Shown here one piece after another: positions 1-6,826 of a stretch of 48,582 nucleotides of DNA. This stretch comes from Actinomycetota bacterium. GTDB lineage: Bacteria > Actinomycetota > Actinomycetes > Nanopelagicales > Nanopelagicaceae. The stretch's first letter is position 1. Each line of letters begins with the position of its first letter. The position numbers and the translations under genes are program-made. The DNA lies in NCBI GenBank assembly GCA_009726125.1, contig WLIT01000008.1:1-48582 (forward strand), read 5' to 3'. The notes below the pieces were generated by a model, which made no database searches, was not told where the DNA came from, and was given only the letters and a program-made list of their open reading frames with translations.

Positions 1-142
1 ATCAGGGTTTTTGTTGCTGGATTCCAAGTATTAATTATTTTCACAAAGGCATCGACCCACATGATTGTTTCGTTCCGCTCGTCCCATAAGAGGCCCTCGC
101 CAAGATCTCCCTTGGTATTTGGGATGCACTCTGCAGAAAATA
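1..142. repeat. 142-bp exact direct repeat, copy 1
   Basis: Bases 1-142 are identical to 13675-13816. Similarity continues with substitutions through the start codon and promoter region to about 190, including the shared 5' flank around the ACATAGACGT motif. The repeat lies in the 5' end of a lactonase gene in both copies, and the exact match starts at base 1 of the window. Confidence 0.95.
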
Positions 143-149
143 CTTTCAT
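1..149 (-). CDS. SMP-30/gluconolactonase family protein, N-terminal part only (cut by window edge)
   Basis: Start ATG is at 149-147 and the gene runs off the left edge after 49 codons. The protein is identical to the first 49 residues of the lactonase at 12948-13823 except for V instead of L at residue 3. SMP-30/LRE proteins are calcium-dependent six-bladed propellers that hydrolyse sugar lactones. An AGGGG ribosome-binding site precedes the ATG, as in the intact copy. Because the DNA is the same for 142 bp up to the edge, this is either a true second paralog or a place where an assembly broke on a repeat. Only the N-terminal blade can be judged. Confidence 0.8.
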   Translation of the reverse strand, partial: MKVFSAECIPNTKGDLGEGLLWDERNETIMWVDAFVKIINTWNPATKTL

Positions 150-219
150 GGAACCCCTCACATAGACGTGGCGTTAGTTTAATCTTTAGCGGGTAGTTAT
201 TAAATAGTCTATGAGCCGA

Positions 220-702
220 TTAACCGAAATGAGTTTCAAACGCCCACACATCAAAGTCATCAAGTTTTATGCCCTTGAAGCCCCTTGCTTCCAATGCACA
301 AACAGCTTGCGCTCGATGCTCTGTTGCATGATGAACCGCTTGACTCACTATAGTCGAACGCTTCCAATATTTCGTAATGCCATCTCTAATTAACTTTACT
401 TCCCCATCTGAATCTTTAGCCAGTTTTAATAACTGCGTATCAAAGGTAAATAATTTCTCCTTAATGATTACTAAGTCACCCATTGCATTCGGACGAATAA
501 TTTCTCTATTCTGATCGCTTCCCAACGCATTTCCATAGCCACCAGATGCGCCTGCAATGTGAGCCAAGATTTCGGCCACGTTCCATTCTGAATCTGTCGC
601 AAATGCATGGAGAGCCGAATCGGGCATTTGAGAAATTAATTTAAATACCTCTTGATTCGCCCATAACATGTGCTCAAGCAGGCGTTCCATGGTTAAGGTC
701 AT
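220..702 (-). CDS. DinB-like four-helix-bundle protein
   Basis: 160 aa, the normal length for DinB/YfiT-type proteins, which are metal-binding four-helix bundles; many act in thiol-dependent transferase or detoxification reactions, others are unknown. The metal triad can be seen as H48 (in the EILAHIAG helix) and H125/H129 (HATEH, an HxxxH pair). It sits just upstream of the truncated lactonase on the same strand, with 70 bp between. A TAGGAT box (709-714) lies 6 nt before the ATG with no Shine-Dalgarno, which suggests a leaderless mRNA. The substrate is not predictable; assignment is at fold level. Confidence 0.75.
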   Translation of the reverse strand: MTLTMERLLEHMLWANQEVFKLISQMPDSALHAFATDSEWNVAEILAHIAGASGGYGNALGSDQNREIIRPNAMGDLVIIKEKLFTFDTQLLKLAKDSDGEVKLIRDGITKYWKRSTIVSQAVHHATEHRAQAVCALEARGFKGIKLDDFDVWAFETHFG

Positions 703-708
703 GATTAA

Positions 709-714
709 ATCCTA
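709..714 (-). promoter_or_regulatory. Putative leaderless -10 box of the DinB-like gene
   Basis: On the minus strand TAGGAT (TANNNT) is followed by 6 nt and then the ATG at 702. No convincing -35 was seen. The same -10/6-nt/start geometry recurs before 26656, 29229, 34949 and 42657. The rest of 703-868 is AT-rich divergent promoter space with no gene. Confidence 0.45.
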
Positions 715-868
715 TCAAGAATGAAATTAAGACTATATAGCGCTTAAGAAAGGTTTCGCTTAATTATTCTTCGTATGAGCAATGTCTTGTTTAATACGAG
801 CTGAGTAGATAAAATTTGCTGAGAAAATTCAGATTATAAGCGTTAACTTTGATTAGAAAGGAATCTAA

Positions 869-1444
869 ATGGCATCTCAACAAAATAGTTCCACTTGGTC
901 AAACCAACTCAATGGGGCCATGGAAGAAATAGATACTGCGATGAAGTTGATTGACGAATCTGATGTTAAATCTGCAGTTAAAGAAATTCTCGCTGCTAAG
1001 AACATTGCTTTCTACGCAGGTGGGCGTGAAGGGTTGATGATGCGAGCACTTGCAATGAGACTCTTTCATGCAGGCTTAGATGTTCATGTTGTTGGGGATA
1101 TGACCGTTCCACATTTAGGTTCCGGTGATTTATTTATACTGACTTGTGGACCTGGAAACATTTCTACCGCGGAAGCGCTAGCTGGTGTTGCTTCTCGAGA
1201 TGGTGCAAGAATTCTATATTTCACAGCGCAACCCAATAACAAGCCAGCGCAACTTGCTGACTTGGTTTTCAAAATTCCGGCGCAAACTATGGCGGATGAC
1301 AAAGCTTCGGTTGCAGTGCTGCCTATGGGAAGTACTTTTGAGATTGCAATTTTGATCTTGGGAGACCTAATTACTAATGCTGTCCGCGAGGCTCGCGGTG
1401 AAGACCTGGCGAAAATGCGCTCACGTCACACCAATATGGAATAA
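869..1444 (+). CDS. hxlB: 6-phospho-3-hexuloisomerase-like SIS-domain protein
   Basis: 191 aa, the family length. A single SIS domain covers most of the protein, with the sugar-phosphate loop GGREGLMMRALAMRL near residue 51 and the family ending MRSRHTNME. PHI converts 3-hexulose-6-phosphate to fructose-6-phosphate in the ribulose monophosphate pathway. Its expected partner, a 3-hexulose-6-phosphate-synthase-like gene, is 41 kb away at 42657 rather than adjacent. The start has a good AAAGGA site 6 nt upstream; a short TTAGA/TCTAA inverted repeat flanks that site. Substrate use other than hexulose-6-P is possible because the neighbours are sugar-acid genes. Confidence 0.8.
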   Translation: MASQQNSSTWSNQLNGAMEEIDTAMKLIDESDVKSAVKEILAAKNIAFYAGGREGLMMRALAMRLFHAGLDVHVVGDMTVPHLGSGDLFILTCGPGNISTAEALAGVASRDGARILYFTAQPNNKPAQLADLVFKIPAQTMADDKASVAVLPMGSTFEIAILILGDLITNAVREARGEDLAKMRSRHTNME

Positions 1445-1462
1445 CTAGATCCTTAAAAAGAT

Positions 1463-2680
1463 TTAAAGAATTGGCGCCCATCTATCATTTGGTGAAATAG
1501 GGAACCAATCTGGTCGCATTGGATCTTTGTCGTATGGATAGCTTCCGAGTTCTTTATAGAGCTCGGCATACTTATTTAACTTCTCTCTATCAATTTCAAC
1601 GCCTAGGCCCGGCCCGGTTGGCACCTTAAGTTTTCCATTCTCGTACTTCATCAATCCACCAACAATTATGTCGTCAGTTAGATGATGGTAATGGGCGTCC
1701 GCGGCATTGGAGAGATTTGGAAGTACAGCACCCAAATGCAACATTGTTGCTAATTGAATTCCAAGTTCCCCTGAAGAATGGACTGCAACGCCGAGTTGGA
1801 ATGTTTCACAAACACCAGCAGCTTTTATACACGCTCTAATTCCGCCCCAGAAAGTTGTGTCTAGAAGAATCACATCAATAGATCTCAGATGAATATTTTG
1901 GGCTAGTTGTTCGAAATTCACGACAACCGTGTTTGTAGCTGTCTGCATTTGCGCGATATCACGAAGCCGCTTCATGCCATCTAGGCCCCATGTGAAATCC
2001 TCTAGATAGTCAATCCGCATACCTTTGATTGCTTGTGCAAACTCAATACTTTGCGTGACCGTAAGCGTTGCATTTGGGTCATACCTGAACCTGTCTTTTG
2101 GTAGCGCGTCACCTAAGGCTAGAAAACATTCAAGTTCATAGTCTGGGTGAAATACGCCGCCCTTGAGTTTGTGGGTTGTGAAACCACACTCTTTCTTCAG
2201 ATTTAAAGCGTACTGAACTAATTGTTCAGCGTTCTTAACTTCTCCCTTTTTAGTTTTATCGTCGGGGTAACGGAAAAAGAGATAACTTGCGAAATCAACC
2301 TCATCTCGGACTTTTCCCCCAAAGAGATCGTAGACCGGAACGCTTAATTTCTTTCCAATAATGTCAAGGCATGCGAATTCAATAGCAGCAAAGAGTTGGG
2401 TTCGATTGTTGTAAAGGCTAGCCGTTGGATTACAGATTTTGAATCTTAGGTCTTCTAGATTGAACGGGTTTGCTCCGATTAAATATTGACGTAAGTTTTG
2501 GAATGCGAGTTCAGCACTTTCGCCACCCCCACCCATCTCACCGATTCCGACTATCCCCTCATCCGTTTCAATTTCAATAATTGTGCGCACGAATCGGCCC
2601 CAGTGAGTGCCGGATGCATGACGAAGGGGTGCGACGAGCGGCACTGTAACTGTCGTGACTTTCACATCGACTATTTTCAT
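1463..2680 (-). CDS. Glucarate-dehydratase-like enolase-superfamily enzyme
   Basis: 405 aa with MR/MLE N-terminal capping domain and TIM barrel. Visible active-site features are K171-x-K173 (KLK), D201 and N203, E227, N255 and a histidine in the VHSSGELG segment. The KLK pair and the Asn instead of Glu as late metal ligand fit the glucarate dehydratase subgroup. It should abstract the proton alpha to a sugar-acid carboxylate and give a 2-keto-3-deoxy acid. It is the last gene of the SBP-permease-permease-GntR operon, so its substrate is probably what that transporter imports. The exact sugar acid is not determinable. It shares its C-terminal GGLMK...GPGLGV pattern with the enzyme at 22583. 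Confidence 0.8.
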   Translation of the reverse strand: MKIVDVKVTTVTVPLVAPLRHASGTHWGRFVRTIIEIETDEGIVGIGEMGGGGESAELAFQNLRQYLIGANPFNLEDLRFKICNPTASLYNNRTQLFAAIEFACLDIIGKKLSVPVYDLFGGKVRDEVDFASYLFFRYPDDKTKKGEVKNAEQLVQYALNLKKECGFTTHKLKGGVFHPDYELECFLALGDALPKDRFRYDPNATLTVTQSIEFAQAIKGMRIDYLEDFTWGLDGMKRLRDIAQMQTATNTVVVNFEQLAQNIHLRSIDVILLDTTFWGGIRACIKAAGVCETFQLGVAVHSSGELGIQLATMLHLGAVLPNLSNAADAHYHHLTDDIIVGGLMKYENGKLKVPTGPGLGVEIDREKLNKYAELYKELGSYPYDKDPMRPDWFPISPNDRWAPIL

Positions 2681-2713
2681 TTCAATACCTAGCCTTTTCT
2701 AATGGTTTGAAGC

Positions 2714-3367
2714 TCACAAACTTTGGTTATTGTTAAAGGGTTCCCTCGCGACTATATGCATATCATGAAAATCGATACTAACGTGGTCAATCATTAAGGC
2801 TATTGCTGAATCCAAATCTGAACCTCGTAAATGTTGAATTAACTCTTTATGTTGTTCATGTAGTTTATGAGAGCGTGATTCCTGATCTTGCTTCTCAATC
2901 TGGTGTAAGACATGGACCGAGTTATTAAAAATCTTTATATAGTCCCAAATGTTTACTCGACCGTTGAAGAGGAAGAGCATTCTGTGAAATTCGTTGGTCG
3001 AATCAAGCACATCTGCATATTGGTTCAAATTCAACAAAATTTCAGCTCTATCAACTTCTAACTGCAATAGCTCTAAATGAGAACTCAGCATTGGAAATAC
3101 TAAATCTTTAAGGTTTGCTATTTCGAGACTCTTACGTACGAAGAGCGCCTGGGAGAGGTAGTCAAATGAAATTGGTGCGACGAACGACCCTATTTTTGGA
3201 ACGACGACAATTAATTTCTCAAATTCGAGAGATATCAATACTTCTCTAATCAATGATCGGCTTGCACCAAAGGACTTAGAAAGAATTGCCTCAGAGAGTT
3301 TTTGTCCAGGCTCGTATGTGCAAGAAAGAATATCTTTCTTTATCTTTTCATAGATTAAATCGCGCAT
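2714..3367 (-). CDS. GntR-family (FadR/FCD subfamily) transcriptional regulator
   Basis: 217 aa. The N-terminal winged helix (about residues 1-65) contains LSEAILSKSFGASRSLIREV; the rest is an all-helical FCD ligand-binding domain with scattered His residues (NEFH, HEQH, IDHV) of the kind that bind a metal and an organic acid. Such regulators typically sense sugar acids. It lies 2 nt downstream of a permease and before the dehydratase. Two sites matching the GntR consensus TNGTNNNACNA lie at 6677 and 6712 between this operon and the divergent oxidoreductase operon, making it their likely regulator. Confidence 0.88.
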   Translation of the reverse strand: MRDLIYEKIKKDILSCTYEPGQKLSEAILSKSFGASRSLIREVLISLEFEKLIVVVPKIGSFVAPISFDYLSQALFVRKSLEIANLKDLVFPMLSSHLELLQLEVDRAEILLNLNQYADVLDSTNEFHRMLFLFNGRVNIWDYIKIFNNSVHVLHQIEKQDQESRSHKLHEQHKELIQHLRGSDLDSAIALMIDHVSIDFHDMHIVAREPFNNNQSL

Positions 3368-3369
3368 AT

Positions 3370-4188
3370 TTAGCCTTTAACCGATCCGAAGGTAAGTCCC
3401 TGGATAAGTTGCTTTTGGAATACAGAAACCACTATCAAGGTGGGCAACAAAACAATAACGGAAGTCGCTGCGAGCTGAGACAAACTGAATGTCTGATACC
3501 CAATTGATTGATAAAGAAGAACCTGTACTGTCAAAGAGTTAGAGCTTGATAAAACAAGTGATAAAAAGAATTCATTCCAAGAAAGCAGGAAGGAGAGGCT
3601 TGCGATTCCTATTATGCTCGAGCGGGCAAGTGGAAACATTATCTTTATGAACATTTGCCATTCGTTGCAACCATCAACTTCGCAGGCATCCTGAATCTCT
3701 TTTGGAATCGCTCTGAAAGTTTCGATCAAAATCCAGGTGACTAACCCAATAAGCATTACGGCGTGCGCCAAAATCAGAGCTAAAAGAGTGTCCTGTAGAT
3801 GAAAATACTGGAACCCGATGAAGAGTGGAAGGATTATCGCAATTGGCGGAGCCAGTCTTGAGCTTAGAATCCAAAATTCAAATTCAATATGCCTTTTGGT
3901 TACGAGCTGGCCAAGAGCAAACCCGGCTAACGATCCACAAAAAATCGCAAGCAGTGTAGAACCAATAGCGATAATCAAACTATTCGTCAAAGTTTTTTGA
4001 ATTGCATCATTTTCCAGAATTTTCTTATACGCAGTTAAATCGAAATTCGGAATCCAATGTGGAGGAATTGTATCCACATAAAGTTCTGACTTTAGAGAGG
4101 TTCCCAAAAGCCATAAAATGGGAATTAGAGACCAGGTAAGGAAAACTGAAATTATCCCAATATCAAGTTTGTTTTGACTCTTTCTCAA
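3370..4188 (-). CDS. Sugar ABC transporter permease, MalG type
   Basis: 272 aa with six predicted membrane helices and the cytoplasmic EAA loop (PKEIQDACEVDGCNEWQMF). This loop docks the ATPase; D-A-C replaces the usual E-A-A, which is a mild departure. The start overlaps the stop of the partner permease by 4 bp (ATGA), giving translational coupling. It belongs to the carbohydrate-uptake CUT1 family. No ATPase is encoded in the operon, so a shared MsiK-type ATPase encoded elsewhere is expected. The transported substrate is probably a sugar acid or related carbohydrate (inference from the adjacent dehydratase). Confidence 0.88.
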   Translation of the reverse strand: MRKSQNKLDIGIISVFLTWSLIPILWLLGTSLKSELYVDTIPPHWIPNFDLTAYKKILENDAIQKTLTNSLIIAIGSTLLAIFCGSLAGFALGQLVTKRHIEFEFWILSSRLAPPIAIILPLFIGFQYFHLQDTLLALILAHAVMLIGLVTWILIETFRAIPKEIQDACEVDGCNEWQMFIKIMFPLARSSIIGIASLSFLLSWNEFFLSLVLSSSNSLTVQVLLYQSIGYQTFSLSQLAATSVIVLLPTLIVVSVFQKQLIQGLTFGSVKG

Positions 4189-5060
4189 TTTTCTACCGCC
4201 TCTCGGACGAGTCGATTGAAGAATCTCCTAGAAATAATCATCAGCACGATTATTAGGATTACCGCTTGTGCAGCAGCACTTCCGAAATTTAGATATTGGA
4301 TTCCGTTTAAATAGATCAAGAAATTATAACTAGCCGTGTCATAACCGGGTCCACCCGAAGTTAGAATCTGGATTGCATCAAATGATTTTGCAGCATCAAG
4401 AATTCGAAGAACGAGAGCGATTATGAGAAATGGTTTAAGTATTGGGATGTAGATGTGTTTTGCGAGAACAAATCGATTTGCGCCATCAACCTGTGCGGCT
4501 TCAACAATATTCTTATCAATAGAGGAAAGCGCAGCGGTAAGAAGTATAAAAACAAAAGGAGTCCACATCCACGTCTCTACTAAAATAATTGAAGTAAGGG
4601 CGACAGTTTTAGAGTCAAGCCAACCAACTTCAGAGAAGCCAAAAATCGAAATAATGTAATTAATTACTCCAGTTGATGTATTTAACATATATCGCCAGTT
4701 AAAGAGTGTCGCTACTGGTGCCGCAGCCATGGGAATCATGACAATTGCACGAAGGAACCAGAGATTTCTATAAAGATTGGTGAAACTCAGGGCCAAAATT
4801 AAACCGAGGAATATTTCAAGAAATACACTGAAAATCGTGATAATTAGGGTAATGCTAACGGACTGATAGAACTGGTGATCTTGGAAAATTTCTGCGTAGT
4901 TCTCGAACCATACAATTTTCGTATTTGGATTAGTCGCTGCCCTGTCGGTGAAACTTATAAGAATCAAATAGACAAATGGAAAAATTGTCATTATTAGAAG
5001 TAGGGCAGTAATTGGAGTCAAGAAAAGGATCTTTGCCCTAGCTCTTCTATTTAACATCAA
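4185..5060 (-). CDS. Sugar ABC transporter permease, MalF type
   Basis: 291 aa, six membrane helices, N-terminal RRARAK positive patch before helix 1, and the EAA loop VEAAQVDGANRFVLAKHIYIP. It forms the transmembrane heterodimer with the permease at 3370. A strong 15-bp hairpin lies in the 136-bp gap between this gene and the upstream binding-protein gene, so it is likely expressed below the binding protein. Family CUT1 is clear; the substrate is not. Confidence 0.9.
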   Translation of the reverse strand: MMLNRRARAKILFLTPITALLLIMTIFPFVYLILISFTDRAATNPNTKIVWFENYAEIFQDHQFYQSVSITLIITIFSVFLEIFLGLILALSFTNLYRNLWFLRAIVMIPMAAAPVATLFNWRYMLNTSTGVINYIISIFGFSEVGWLDSKTVALTSIILVETWMWTPFVFILLTAALSSIDKNIVEAAQVDGANRFVLAKHIYIPILKPFLIIALVLRILDAAKSFDAIQILTSGGPGYDTASYNFLIYLNGIQYLNFGSAAAQAVILIIVLMIISRRFFNRLVREAVEN

Positions 5061-5131
5061 TTTATTTGCTGCCTTGGGCAGCTACCTCCGTTCAAGTCTT
5101 TTTACTGTAGTACAGAGTCTGAGATTAGGAA

Positions 5132-5174
5132 AGAGACAGCAAGGCAACTTGCAGCAGAATGCCTTGCTGTCTCT
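5132..5174 (-). terminator. Strong hairpin between binding-protein and permease genes
   Basis: AGAGACAGCAAGGCA (5132-5146) and its exact reverse complement (5160-5174) form a 15-bp perfect stem with a 13-nt loop. On the minus-strand transcript it is followed by TTTCCTAATC, a poor U-tract. It most likely acts as a partial terminator or 3'-end stabiliser that raises binding-protein mRNA over permease mRNA, as in other solute-binding-protein operons. Confidence 0.7.
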
Positions 5175-5196
5175 CGCGCTTTAACGGCGCCTTAGT

Positions 5197-6546
5197 TTAC
5201 TTGAGTGCCTTTAGGGCAATCTTTTGAGCATTATCTAGCTCTTTCTTTGCATCACCGCCGGTGATTGTCTTATTAACTGCTCTTGCTAATGCATCCGCAA
5301 CTTGTGGCCAGTTCGCATTTGTCCATGCTAGAGCCATTGCTGTTGTATCAACAGTTGCCAAGATATTCGAGATGGTTGCAGTGTTCTTTGTGCCCATTGC
5401 AGCTGCAGCTACTGGATTCTTCCAGGCGCTTGCTCTCGCAGTAGTTACATCAAGTTGTGATTGGTATGCAACCGGTGCTGATGTTGCCCATTGTAAGAAC
5501 AACCATGCTGCACCTTTCTTTTCACTCTTAGAGTTGATTCCAGCAGTCCAGAACCAAACATTTGAAGTGCTATTGCCGTTGACGCTAGGCATTGGGAAGA
5601 CATTTAGATTCTTCTTTCCTGCTGAAGTTGCATCACGAAGACCTGCAGTGAATGCAGATGAGTCAGGGAACATTGCTAATGTGCCATCGTGAATGGCCTT
5701 ATAGTTTTCTGGCCAAGCCCAACCGCTTGCACCCTTAGGGGCATACTTCATTAGTTCTGCGTATGTCTTAAGGGCTGAAATATTTGCCTTTGAATTGAGA
5801 ACAGGCTTGCCTGCAGCATTTAAGTATTGTCCTCCGGAGCTAAATGAGAATCCTCCGAATGGCCATGGGGTTTCATTTCCATTGGCTTTTCCTCTAGAAG
5901 AGAAACCAGCAACTTTACCTTTTGTTGCAGCCTTAGCGGCGACAAGGAGTTGATCGATTGTTTTTACTGGGTTTTTAACAAGGTCTGTTCTTACGAACAA
6001 AACTTGGCACTCTGCAGTGATCGGCATTGCGAGTAGCTTGCCATTAAATGTTGCAAGAGAGCGTCCGCCTTTGAAAATATCATCAATCTTGTACCAGCTC
6101 TTATCAGTTAACTTTGGATCATTAACAAATTGATCTAGCGGTTCAAGCCAACCAGATGCGGCTGCCTGTCCAAGTGCGTTAACCATAAACACATCTGGGG
6201 TCGCGGAGCCGGCACTTAGCTGTTGCTTAATTTTTGGAACAGAAACATCCTCACCGAGTAATTCGTAACTGACTTTAATTCCAGTCAATTCTTCAAATTG
6301 TGGGATGAGTTTTTCCATTGCAACCATCCAAGGGTGTGTCTGCACGCCGATATCAATGGTTGTTCCCTTGAACTGTTGCCAATCAATTGCTGATTTAAAA
6401 TCACTAGCTGATAGTCCTGCTTGCTTGAATCCTGCGGCAGATGAACTCTGCATAGTAGGAATCATTGCAAAAGTAAAAGCACCAAGTACGATGGCAACTT
6501 TCTTTGAAGACTTAACTAGTAATGATCTAGTTTTGAATATTTGCAT
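5197..6546 (-). CDS. ABC transporter extracellular sugar-binding protein (family 1)
   Basis: 449 aa. A Sec signal peptide is seen (KKVAIVLGAFTFAMIPTMQ, then an Ala-rich cleavage region), but no lipobox cysteine, which is notable if the cell is monoderm. The mature part has the family-1 layout with TGIKVSYELLGED near the first hinge. It is the first gene of the operon, with a good AAGGAAGTG ribosome-binding site and a promoter at 6611-6638. The next two genes encode the matching permeases. The ligand is unknown; the operon context suggests a sugar acid or oxidised sugar. Confidence 0.9.
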   Translation of the reverse strand: MQIFKTRSLLVKSSKKVAIVLGAFTFAMIPTMQSSSAAGFKQAGLSASDFKSAIDWQQFKGTTIDIGVQTHPWMVAMEKLIPQFEELTGIKVSYELLGEDVSVPKIKQQLSAGSATPDVFMVNALGQAAASGWLEPLDQFVNDPKLTDKSWYKIDDIFKGGRSLATFNGKLLAMPITAECQVLFVRTDLVKNPVKTIDQLLVAAKAATKGKVAGFSSRGKANGNETPWPFGGFSFSSGGQYLNAAGKPVLNSKANISALKTYAELMKYAPKGASGWAWPENYKAIHDGTLAMFPDSSAFTAGLRDATSAGKKNLNVFPMPSVNGNSTSNVWFWTAGINSKSEKKGAAWLFLQWATSAPVAYQSQLDVTTARASAWKNPVAAAAMGTKNTATISNILATVDTTAMALAWTNANWPQVADALARAVNKTITGGDAKKELDNAQKIALKALK

Positions 6547-6574
6547 TGAATCACTTCCTTAGGGTGAGAAATTG

Positions 6575-6596
6575 ACAATCTACGTAGATAGATTGT
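6575..6596 (-). promoter_or_regulatory. Dyad in the 5' leader of the binding-protein operon
   Basis: ACAATCTA (6575-6582) and TAGATTGT (6589-6596) are an 8-bp perfect inverted repeat with a 6-nt loop, downstream of the predicted transcription start and upstream of the ribosome-binding site. It may be a DNA operator or a leader hairpin. Confidence 0.45.
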
Positions 6597-6610
6597 TCTT
6601 GCGCTTTCTT

Positions 6611-6638
6611 AATTTAGTCGCTATCTATATGATGTCAA
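6611..6638 (-). promoter_or_regulatory. Promoter of the binding-protein/transporter operon
   Basis: On the minus strand a perfect TTGACA (6638-6633), a 16-nt spacer and TAAATT (6616-6611) are present. The predicted start is near 6604, giving a leader of about 58 nt. Confidence 0.65.
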
Positions 6639-6676
6639 CGACTTTCCTAACCTAATAAGCATTATTAATTTCAAGG

Positions 6677-6687
6677 TTGTCTGACAT
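6677..6687. promoter_or_regulatory. GntR/FadR-type operator, site 1
   Basis: TTGTCTGACAT matches TNGTNNNACNA at all but the last base. It lies about 40 bp upstream of the -35 of the minus-strand operon and 35 bp (centre to centre) from site 2. Confidence 0.6.
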
Positions 6688-6711
6688 GGTTCAAAAAGCA
6701 GCGTATTTACC

Positions 6712-6722
6712 TTGTCAGACAA
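6712..6722. promoter_or_regulatory. GntR/FadR-type operator, site 2
   Basis: TTGTCAGACAA is a perfect palindrome around its central base and a full match to TNGTNNNACNA. It overlaps the -35 element predicted for the oxidoreductase operon, a position suited to repression. Confidence 0.65.
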
Positions 6723-6741
6723 GGGCGTAAAAAAGTAATTT
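6712..6741 (+). promoter_or_regulatory. Putative promoter of the aldehyde oxidoreductase operon
   Basis: TTGTCA (6712-6717), an 18-nt spacer and TAATTT (6736-6741) precede the gene at 6827 by about 80 nt. The -35 is inside the GntR operator. The spacing is acceptable rather than ideal. Confidence 0.45.
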
Positions 6742-6826
6742 ACAAATTAACAGGTGCATCACCCATTTCTATTGAAATATAAATTTTACAAACCTAAGAT
6801 GTTTTCGTGAAATTAAATGGATATAG

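Noticed and set aside
746-774. Direct repeat CGCTTAA in the divergent DinB/hxlB promoter gap
   Set aside because: Only two 7-bp copies in AT-rich DNA; could be chance, and no known operator matches.
5261-5692. 143-codon plus-strand frame opposite the binding-protein gene
   Set aside because: It is the antisense of a clear solute-binding protein and has no start signal or recognisable motif.
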